Below, piece after piece: positions 1-6,257 of a DNA stretch of 11,459 nt. The translations under genes and the position numbers were made by a program. Position 1 is the first letter of the stretch. Each line of letters opens with the position of its first letter. Location of the stretch: assembly GCA_023301405.1 (NCBI GenBank), contig JALZUX010000536.1, positions 1 to 11,459 of the forward strand, given 5' to 3'. The notes under the pieces were generated by a model that saw nothing but the letters and a program-made list of their open reading frames with translations, was not told the DNA's origin and made no database searches. The DNA is from Granulosicoccaceae bacterium. Lineage in GTDB: Bacteria; Pseudomonadota; Gammaproteobacteria; Granulosicoccales; Granulosicoccaceae.

Positions 1-359
1 GAAACAATTCCCCAGCGGCCACTGGTGGCGGTTCACGAACAGGTTCTTGGGCACCGGTGTGAGATTTTGAGTCAGATTTTCGATTAACATTGTCTACTAG
101 TTGTTAACGAGATTGATTGTAATAGCTGGCCAAAAAACTGCACCCGCGGTAGTTTCTCGGACTGTTAACTAACCTTGTGACTGCTTCCTATGTATTAGTT
201 AGCCAATGTGTTGACTGGTAATTTTTGCTACGTCCTGCGTTATCCTCTGTTGTGGCTCCACCTTTATTCCCATCAGCTTAGAACTTGCCTGAACAACGGC
301 GCGGAAATTGCTGTCGTATACCCTTGATTTCGCGCAGTGGCTCCGGCTTCTGATCTGGC
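1..359. other. Left-edge leader, possible 3' end of an upstream gene
   Basis: No complete gene is visible here. Two + strand frames are open from the left edge: one ends with TAA at 85-87 and another with TGA at 68-70. The shorter frame ends in FLGTGVRF. Its terminal Phe and alternating hydrophobic pattern would suit the last strand of an outer-membrane beta-barrel, but about 22 residues are too few to decide. After position 87 there are stops in all + frames up to 351-353, just before kpsF. A weak inverted repeat (AAACT at 135-139 with AGTTT at 151-155, plus ACC/GGT inside) has no following T-run, so it is not a convincing terminator. I found no well-spaced sigma70-type promoter, although the operon promoter would be expected in this stretch. 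Confidence 0.3.
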
Positions 360-1391
360 GTGGCTAACAAACTGGGGATCGAATTGACCGATCTGGTTTC
401 GATTGTGGGTAAAGCAAAAATTACAACGCAGCGCACAGCGGTGGACACGGCGCGCGAGTCTATTCTCTCGCAATCTGCGGCATTGGCCAGTATTGCGGGT
501 GGACTGGGCAGCGAGTTTGATGATGCGATAAATCTGATTGTGGCTTGCACCGGCCGAGTTATCGTTATCGGAATGGGTAAGTCGGGGATTGTTGGTCAAA
601 AAATTGCCGCAACGCTTGCTTCCACAGGAACCCCTGCCTTTTACATTCATCCGGCAGATGCGATTCATGGCGACCTTGGCATGATTACCCCTCAAGATGT
701 GGTGCTACTGATTTCTAACTCGGGCGGTACTGAAGAGGTTGTTAAGCTACTGCCATCGATAAAATATTTTGGTAACAAGATCATTAGCCTGGTCGGTCGA
801 CGTAATTCCAGTATTGGTGATTCTGCCGACGTCACGTTGGTGTTACCGGTGGAGAGAGAAGTGTGTCCCCATAATCTGGCCCCGACTACCTCAACGCTGG
901 TAGCGATGGCGGTTGGTGATGCGCTTGCTGTCACGTTGATGAAAGTAAAGAATTTTGAATCTGCTGACTTCGCCCATTTTCACCCTGGTGGAATGCTCGG
1001 TCAGAGTTTGCATTCTCGTGTTCGCGATGTCATGCGTGCAAATGATATTCCGCTATGTGTGCCTGACGATGATATATCGACAGCGGTTATGGCGATGACT
1101 TCATCGCGTCTGGGTTTAGTGGTAATTCATAAAGATCAGCGGGTGGTCGGAATATTTACTGATGGCGACTTGCGACGGGCAATGTTAGCGGAAGGGGATG
1201 TTTTGTCGGCTTCAGTGGGGGAGTACATGTCTCCTAATCCAGTTTGTGTAACTGCGGATGATTTGATTAAAGATGCCGAAGCTCTGATGCGAGAACATAA
1301 GGTGAGGGCGCTTATTGTGGTGTCTACGCGCGAAAGTGAGCAAGAAAAAATATGCGGCGTATTAGAAATTTTCAGTAGTAGCAGTGTATGA
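360..1391 (+). CDS. kpsF: Arabinose-5-phosphate isomerase, KpsF/KdsD family
   Basis: Cytoplasmic enzyme interconverting D-ribulose 5-phosphate and D-arabinose 5-phosphate, the first step towards Kdo. An N-terminal SIS sugar-isomerase domain (about residues 25-215) carries GMGKSG at 71-76, HGDLGM from H103, SNSGGTEE at 119-126 and FHPGG at 207-211. Two CBS domains follow (about 221-275 and 285-343; IFTDGDLRRA lies in the first). The catalytic residues known from E. coli KdsD (Lys59, Glu111, Glu152, His193) match K74, E126, E167 and H208 with a constant offset of 15, so the enzyme should be active. The start is uncertain. An in-frame stop at 351-353 limits extension, and GTG at 360 is the longest reading but lacks a clear ribosome binding site. 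TTG at 384 has GGGGA just upstream. GTG at 405 would give exactly the E. coli N-terminal length. The kpsF symbol rests on the capsule context; by sequence it could equally be called kdsD. The stop overlaps the next gene as ATGA. Confidence 0.93.
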   Translation: MANKLGIELTDLVSIVGKAKITTQRTAVDTARESILSQSAALASIAGGLGSEFDDAINLIVACTGRVIVIGMGKSGIVGQKIAATLASTGTPAFYIHPADAIHGDLGMITPQDVVLLISNSGGTEEVVKLLPSIKYFGNKIISLVGRRNSSIGDSADVTLVLPVEREVCPHNLAPTTSTLVAMAVGDALAVTLMKVKNFESADFAHFHPGGMLGQSLHSRVRDVMRANDIPLCVPDDDISTAVMAMTSSRLGLVVIHKDQRVVGIFTDGDLRRAMLAEGDVLSASVGEYMSPNPVCVTADDLIKDAEALMREHKVRALIVVSTRESEQEKICGVLEIFSSSSV

Positions 1392-1744
1392 CGTCGATGA
1401 TCCGAATTTTTGTTGCCTTATTAACTGTATTGTCGGTTTCAGCCTGCACAACAAGGCCTGCTGAGTATCGCCAAGATGCGAGTGTTCAGGCGAGTAGATC
1501 CACTGACGACAACAAGTTGAGTGTAATCGCTTCAGCTGTAATTGGCAGACCGACTACTTACGTAGATCAGGCCACCGGTTTGAGTACCGAGATTATTGTT
1601 GAATCAGAGTACTTCAGTGCTAATGGTCGTATTTGTCGCCGATTTATAGAGCGCGGGGCGACAAGCGATAGTAGTCAATACGGACTTAGCTGTAACGGTG
1701 GCAATGGCTGGGTAAAAATACCCGTAGAATCCTTTGCCGGTTAG
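1388..1744 (+). CDS. Small outer-envelope lipoprotein of unknown function
   Basis: A 118-residue protein with a lipoprotein signal peptide: a short n-region with Arg6, a hydrophobic stretch at about 7-18, and lipobox VSAC with the lipidated Cys at position 20. Ser, not Asp, is not read with certainty as a sorting signal, but the residue after Cys is Thr, so outer-membrane sorting by Lol is expected. After a polar linker (about 21-45) a compact C-terminal domain has the pattern GRxCRRF...GLSC...GxGW, with Cys at 83 and 102 that could form a disulfide in the periplasm. This pattern resembles small surface-antigen lipoproteins of the 17-kDa/RT0821 type (recognised from memory, not searched). Its ATG overlaps the kpsF stop by 4 nt and kpsM follows after 40 nt, so it is almost certainly co-expressed with capsule export. 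A role as accessory or stabiliser of the export complex is inference only. Confidence 0.8.
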   Translation: MTSMIRIFVALLTVLSVSACTTRPAEYRQDASVQASRSTDDNKLSVIASAVIGRPTTYVDQATGLSTEIIVESEYFSANGRICRRFIERGATSDSSQYGLSCNGGNGWVKIPVESFAG

Positions 1745-1784
1745 GTTAATTGCTCAGGTGCATGACGCTTAAACGCTGAAAAAT

Positions 1785-2582
1785 ATGACGACAACAACCA
1801 ATAGCTTCAAACAGGAAAGCGCCCTCACGATACAGTGCAGAGTGGTTTTTGCATTGATTATGCGAGAGGTGAAGTCTCGTTACGGGCGGCGACAGTTAGG
1901 TTTTCTTTGGGCCTTGTTGGAACCGATGCTTTTTATTGGGTTGTTTATCGGTTTGTTCTATCTGATGGGGCGCAATAGTCAGTCGGGCATACCTACACCG
2001 CTGTTTTTTGTGACTGGCTTTACACCATTTTTTTTGTTTAAAGATTTGTATCCGCAGGTGGCGACGTGCGCTAAAGGCGCTAATACCCTTCTAATGTTCC
2101 CGCAGGTATCACGTACCGATATTATATTGTCGTCGGTAACCCTGACGTCGCTTTTATCATTGGCTGTGATGTGCATATTTCTGGGGATTTGCTATGCCGC
2201 TGGATATGAATTTCAAATGCAGCGAACTTTGCAAGTACTAGGAGCGCTGACTCTACTGATACTGCTTGCTACCGGTGTGGGTTTGGTTGTTGGAGCTTTT
2301 ACAATAAAGTATGAGTTTGTAGCTTCCTTAGCGGGTGCATTTTTAGGCAGGCCGTTGTTTATGTCATCTGGTTTGTTTTTCACCGCTGACATGGTACCTG
2401 CGACAGCAAGGGATTACCTACTATATAACCCGATATTGCATTGTATTGAGTTACTACGGTCTGCGATGTTTGAGAGTTTCGAAAGTCGTTATGTTGATCT
2501 TCCGTATGTTGTGTACTTTGTGCTTATTTTAAATGCATTCGGCTTGATGTTGCTGGGTGTATTCGATCGGCAGCGGCGCTGA
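1785..2582 (+). CDS. kpsM: Capsule polysaccharide ABC exporter, permease KpsM
   Basis: Inner-membrane permease of the ABC-2 polysaccharide exporter that moves the finished, lipid-linked capsule chain to the periplasm together with KpsT. The 265-residue length is normal for the family. The cytoplasmic N-terminal helix with REVKSRYGRRQLGFLWALLEP (residues 27 onwards) is the conserved entry motif of KpsM/Wzm-type permeases. About six hydrophobic segments are visible, near 38-61, 72-88, 113-139, 149-172, 176-199 and 240-259. The ATG at 1785 is preceded by only a weak purine stretch (GCTGAAAAAT). The TGA stop shares one base with the kpsT ATG, which suggests translational coupling and stoichiometric synthesis of the two subunits. 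Confidence 0.95.
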   Translation: MTTTTNSFKQESALTIQCRVVFALIMREVKSRYGRRQLGFLWALLEPMLFIGLFIGLFYLMGRNSQSGIPTPLFFVTGFTPFFLFKDLYPQVATCAKGANTLLMFPQVSRTDIILSSVTLTSLLSLAVMCIFLGICYAAGYEFQMQRTLQVLGALTLLILLATGVGLVVGAFTIKYEFVASLAGAFLGRPLFMSSGLFFTADMVPATARDYLLYNPILHCIELLRSAMFESFESRYVDLPYVVYFVLILNAFGLMLLGVFDRQRR

Positions 2583-3250
2583 TGATTTCCCTGGAAGCGG
2601 TCAGTAAAACCTATAAGGTCGGTTATAAAAAAAACCGTGTACTTGATAATATTTCTTTCACTTTTCCGCACTTAAAGAGCGTCGGCATTCTGGGGGCGAA
2701 TGGTGCAGGAAAAAGTACCTTAATAAGGATTATTGGCGGAGCAGAGAAACCCGATAGTGGCAGAGTAATTCGAACCAGTAGATTGTCTTGGCCAATGGGC
2801 TACTCAGGTGGATTTCAAGCCAATTTAACGGGCAGGGAAAATGCTAGATTTGTTGCCCGAATATACGGTGCCGATTTTCGAATAGTCGAAAAAAATACCA
2901 TTGAGTTCTCTGAGCTTGGAAAATACTTTGATCAGCCTCTGGCCAGTTATTCTGCAGGAATGCGCTCACGTTTTGCTATGGCTGTCAGCTATGCGCTGGA
3001 CTTCGAATATTACCTGGTTGATGAAGCGTTAGAAACTGGTGATGCACGTTTGAAAGAGAAATTCAGGCAAGTGTTTAAAGAACGGCGGCAGACGTCGTCG
3101 GTGATATTGGTCTCTCACAACGAAACTACAATTCGCCGCAATTGTGACTGTGCGGCGGTGCTGAATGATGGAAAGCTTCACTATTTTGAAAAACTGGATG
3201 ATGCCTTTTTGATGTATCGAAAAATACTATTTACAGAGACGGCGGCATGA
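2582..3250 (+). CDS. kpsT: Capsule polysaccharide ABC exporter, ATPase KpsT
   Basis: Cytoplasmic ATPase that pairs with KpsM. All ABC motifs are present: Walker A GANGAGKST at 38-46, signature SAGMR at 124-128, Walker B ending D147-E148, and the switch His179 in LVSHNE. Q79 in GGFQ is the likely Q-loop residue, and the text around it (Tyr-Ser-Gly-Gly-Phe, then LTGREN) is typical of the KpsT/Wzt group. At 222 residues it is short and ends soon after the H-loop region, like E. coli KpsT. It therefore lacks the C-terminal carbohydrate-binding domain of the longer Wzt O-antigen ATPases. That fits capsule export without recognition of a chain cap. Its stop overlaps the kpsE start as ATGA. Confidence 0.96.
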   Translation: MISLEAVSKTYKVGYKKNRVLDNISFTFPHLKSVGILGANGAGKSTLIRIIGGAEKPDSGRVIRTSRLSWPMGYSGGFQANLTGRENARFVARIYGADFRIVEKNTIEFSELGKYFDQPLASYSAGMRSRFAMAVSYALDFEYYLVDEALETGDARLKEKFRQVFKERRQTSSVILVSHNETTIRRNCDCAAVLNDGKLHYFEKLDDAFLMYRKILFTETAA

Positions 3251-4335
3251 ACCCGGTTAGCCTTAGGATAATGCTGGCTGCAGTTGTGCCGGTTTTCATG
3301 GCGTTTGTCTACTTTGGCCTAATTGCATCAGACAGATATGTCTCCGAGTCAAGTGTGGTGATTCGTAGTGGTGGTGGCGCGTCAGCGGGTTTTTCGCTTG
3401 GTGGCTTGTTGCCTTTGCCCAGTTCTGGAAGTCAAGATGTTTTGGTGGTGGCTGATTACATTGCCTCTGCCGAAATGGCAGCGCATCTGAATGAAAAATT
3501 TAACCTTGTCACTCATTACTCCAATAGCGATGTGGATTTTGTCTCTCGTTTGTCTGCCAGTGCCAACACTGAAGACTACTACGAATACCTGCAAGGCATG
3601 ATTAGTGTGGTCTACGAAGAAACAAGTGAAATCATTTCTATCCGTGTGCGAGCCTTTGAACCTCGAATAGCGCATGACGTAAATCGTGAAATTATTGCCA
3701 AAAGTGAGGAGCTGATAAACCAGTTGTCTGAAAGAATGGCGCAAGATACGCTTGGGCAGGCCCAGCAAGAGGTTCGACTGGCGCTGGATAATGCAAAAGA
3801 CGTCAGTACTCGTTTATCAACCTTTGCACTGGATAATAATGCACTTGATCCCGGCGTGGAAACCAGTTCTATTTTTGGTGTGATTGGTACGATGGAAGGA
3901 AAGCTTTCGGAAGCAAAAGCACTTTACTCTGAGAAATCTGCCTATCTGCGTGAGTCATCGACTGAGATGCGAGCAATAAATAACCGCATAGCTGGTTTGC
4001 AGCAGCAGTTGAGTCTAGAACGTAAGCGTTTGGCTAATCCCAGTGGTGACGGCATGGGGCAGGTATTTGAAAACTACAAGCCTTTGCTAGTTGAGGATGA
4101 GCTTGCTAGACAACGTTATGCAGCGGCGTTGGCTTCCTTAGAAGCAGCGCGCGCTGAATCTCAACAAAAAAAGCGTTATCTGGCTACTTTTGTTAACCCG
4201 AACATTCCAACTTCATCAACTGAACCGGATCGTTTTACCGATGCCATTAGTGCGATTTTGGTGACACTACTACTCTACGCAATTTTTGCCTTGAGCAGGG
4301 CAGCGGTAAGGGAGCATATTGACTTTGCCACATAA
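3247..4335 (+). CDS. kpsE: Capsule export inner-membrane protein KpsE (polysaccharide co-polymerase family)
   Basis: Inner-membrane protein bridging the KpsMT exporter and the outer-membrane component across the periplasm. One transmembrane helix lies near residues 8-26 and another near 333-352, leaving a large periplasmic domain between them. Residues about 150-315 are rich in Gln, Glu, Ala and Leu with heptad-like spacing, which suggests long coiled-coil helices. The Pro-rich signature of this family lies just before the second helix (P318, P321, P327-D-R329). The 362-residue length is close to E. coli KpsE. It has no kinase or Walker motif, as expected for this subgroup. The start ATG lies within the end of kpsT, and the last 17 nt are shared with kpsD. 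Confidence 0.92.
   Translation: MNPVSLRIMLAAVVPVFMAFVYFGLIASDRYVSESSVVIRSGGGASAGFSLGGLLPLPSSGSQDVLVVADYIASAEMAAHLNEKFNLVTHYSNSDVDFVSRLSASANTEDYYEYLQGMISVVYEETSEIISIRVRAFEPRIAHDVNREIIAKSEELINQLSERMAQDTLGQAQQEVRLALDNAKDVSTRLSTFALDNNALDPGVETSSIFGVIGTMEGKLSEAKALYSEKSAYLRESSTEMRAINNRIAGLQQQLSLERKRLANPSGDGMGQVFENYKPLLVEDELARQRYAAALASLEAARAESQQKKRYLATFVNPNIPTSSTEPDRFTDAISAILVTLLLYAIFALSRAAVREHIDFAT
4308..4314 (+). promoter_or_regulatory. Ribosome binding site that decides a TTG start for kpsD
   Basis: AAGGGAG lies inside the last codons of kpsE, four bases before the TTG at 4319. It is the most purine-rich site near any candidate start of kpsD. The TTG start also gives a complete signal peptide with a Lys/Arg-rich n-region. 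The first ATG in frame (4373) would begin inside the hydrophobic core and leave no positive n-region. The spacing is tight, so a TTG a little further in (at codon 13) cannot be fully excluded. Confidence 0.6.
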
Positions 4336-6004
4336 TAAACACTCAACAAAAAGGTTGAAAATTTTGGGCCGTATGTTGTTGGCTGTCCTTGCAATGGCAG
4401 TGATTCCCGGTGGGCTGCAGGCTCAGCAAGTTAGTGAGATCGAGGTGGCTGTTCCTGATAGCAGTCATAGCGAATTATTGGAGAATCAAAATAGCGGACA
4501 ACTGGATCAAATTCGACGTTCAGTAAAACCGTTTGGCCATTCGCTGTTTACTGGTGGGTTTGGTCATTCAGAGAATAACGGATTGAATGCCGACTATCTG
4601 GTTAGTACCGGCGATAGAATATCGATTCGAATCTGGGGAGCAACCTCTTTTGAATCAGTTCAAGTGGTGGATACTCAGGGCAATATATTTATTCCAGATG
4701 TTGGTCCTGTCAGTTTGGGTGGCGTACCGAACCGATCGGTGAACAGTACTGTGAAGTCAGCGATAGCGAAAGTCTATACCAACGATGTCGAGGTCTATAC
4801 CAACCTTCTTACAGCCCAGAGCGCAGGCGTTTACGTAACAGGTTTTGTACAACGGCCAGGGAAGTATGCCGGAGTACCTTCCAGCTCAGTGCTTGATTTC
4901 ATTGATAAGGCTGGAGGCATTGACGCTGACAGTGGCAGTTTTCGACACATTGAAATCTTAAGAAAGTCGAAGATAATCGCTACTGTTGATCTTTATGAGT
5001 TTATCCAGGCTGGACAAATTCCGGAAATAGTATTCAAGGAAGGCGATACGATCGTAGTAAGGCCGTTAATGAATACAGTTTATGCACAGGGTGAGGTGGT
5101 AAAGCCGTTCCGGTTCGAGTTTTCGGAGCAGGGTATCCTGGGGCGGGATATTGTTGCCTTGTCTGGTCCTCGGGCTGGTGTGACCCACGCGGCGATTAGT
5201 CAAGTTAGTAACGGGCAAAGTGTTTTTGAATACGTGACGCTTGATGAATTTAGTCAAATGAATATTGGTGATGGTGATGTGGTTTCGTTCAAGTCTGATT
5301 TGAGGGAAAAAAATATCACGATCAACATAGGCGGTTCATTTAACGGTCCTTCAGCAATTACAGTTAGCCGTACAGCAACTTTGCGACAAGTGCTTGATCT
5401 GATCGAGGTTGACGCATCGTTGAGTGCGTATGAAAGCATTTTTATTAAACGTAAGAGTATTGCTGAGCGTCAAAAGATTTCAATTAAAGAAAGTTTGCGG
5501 CGTCTTGAGTCTGAGTTTCTGACTGCCTCATCGAGTACTGACGGTGAATCAAAAATTCGTGCACAGGAAGCACAATTGATTTCTGACTTTGTCAATAAGG
5601 GGTCGTTGGCTGAGCCGCAAGGAACGCTGGTTGTTGTTCAAAAAAATGGTGTGGCGGATATCATCCTGCAAAATGATGACACTATTTTTATTCCTCGTAA
5701 GAGTCCCAGTGTACTGATAACTGGCGAAGTCCGATTACCCAGGGCTTTTCTATGGCAGTCCGGTCAAACTTCTCAGGACTACATAGCGCAGGCGGGTGGC
5801 TTTTCAAATAATGCCAATCGAGAGTCGGTGTTGTTGGTCAAGCAGGATGGTCGGGTTATTGACACTAAAAGCGCAAATGTCGAAGCTGGTGATGAATTGT
5901 TGATCTTGCCGAAAGCACCGACAAAAAACATACAGTTGGCTACAAGTATCAGCGATATTCTTTTCCAGATAGCGGTTGCTACCAGAGTCGCTTTGAATTT
6001 GTAG
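4319..6004 (+). CDS. kpsD: Capsule export outer-membrane/periplasmic protein KpsD
   Basis: Polysaccharide export protein of the Wza superfamily, KpsD branch, thought to form the outer-membrane end of the export path together with KpsE. A signal peptide covers residues 1-35, with cleavage after LQA. There is no lipobox Cys, as in E. coli KpsD and unlike Wza. The polysaccharide-export domain starts at about 90 (NADYLVSTGDRISIRIWG) and runs to about 165. SLBB-type beta-grasp domains follow, the clearest at about 169-255 (VTGFVQRPGKYAG) and about 465-545 (ITGEVRLPRAFLW), with a probable further one around 330-400. Between them, about 405-440 is a Glu/Gln-rich helical stretch. The C-terminus (ISDILFQIAVATRVALNL) is an amphipathic helix typical of this family. 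The 561-residue length agrees with E. coli KpsD. TTG is the likely start codon. The gene is last in the export block. Confidence 0.92.
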   Translation: MTLPHNKHSTKRLKILGRMLLAVLAMAVIPGGLQAQQVSEIEVAVPDSSHSELLENQNSGQLDQIRRSVKPFGHSLFTGGFGHSENNGLNADYLVSTGDRISIRIWGATSFESVQVVDTQGNIFIPDVGPVSLGGVPNRSVNSTVKSAIAKVYTNDVEVYTNLLTAQSAGVYVTGFVQRPGKYAGVPSSSVLDFIDKAGGIDADSGSFRHIEILRKSKIIATVDLYEFIQAGQIPEIVFKEGDTIVVRPLMNTVYAQGEVVKPFRFEFSEQGILGRDIVALSGPRAGVTHAAISQVSNGQSVFEYVTLDEFSQMNIGDGDVVSFKSDLREKNITINIGGSFNGPSAITVSRTATLRQVLDLIEVDASLSAYESIFIKRKSIAERQKISIKESLRRLESEFLTASSSTDGESKIRAQEAQLISDFVNKGSLAEPQGTLVVVQKNGVADIILQNDDTIFIPRKSPSVLITGEVRLPRAFLWQSGQTSQDYIAQAGGFSNNANRESVLLVKQDGRVIDTKSANVEAGDELLILPKAPTKNIQLATSISDILFQIAVATRVALNL

Positions 6005-6115
6005 TTTTTAGATTCAAGCGTTTGCGTCTGTCTACTTGCTCCATAACGCAGAATGTTAATTTGTTTATCTTACTTTTACCGATATTGCCATGAACGGCAG
6101 GGACTTTGCGATAGG

Positions 6116-6146
6116 TTGCTAGAGTCTTATTAGTCTAATCTATAAC
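6116..6146 (+). promoter_or_regulatory. Weak candidate promoter in the kpsD-glycosyltransferase spacer
   Basis: The 253-nt spacer at 6005-6257 has no credible gene; the longest ATG reading in it that I noted is 15 codons. TTGCTA at 6116-6121 and TATAAC at 6141-6146 resemble sigma70 -35 and -10 boxes, but the 19-nt spacing is suboptimal. A promoter somewhere in this spacer is plausible because it is the longest gap between genes, but this exact site is only a pattern match. No strong hairpin followed by a T-run was seen, so there is no obvious intrinsic terminator after kpsD. Confidence 0.2.
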
Positions 6147-6257
6147 TATGCAGACTTCTATAGATGATATGGCAGCGCCAACTAGTAAGTGCTGATTTAA
6201 TGGAATGCAGAATAACAATAACGCTGGTCCTTTGTTGAACTTAGCGCTTCCCGGAAA

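Noticed and set aside
163..202. Inverted repeat TAACTAA/TTAGTTA in the leader
   Set aside because: Seven AT-rich pairs around a 22-nt loop without a T-run are likely by chance; no operator or terminator call is justified.
273..695. Minus-strand open frames at the left end, including one of 140 codons overlapping kpsF
   Set aside because: They lie mostly opposite the well-supported kpsF gene, contain no recognisable domain, and have Arg/Asn-rich composition typical of antisense shadows.
3382..3768. 128-codon minus-strand frame opposite kpsE
   Set aside because: It is fully contained in a gene with clear family features on the + strand and has no motif or ribosome binding site of its own.
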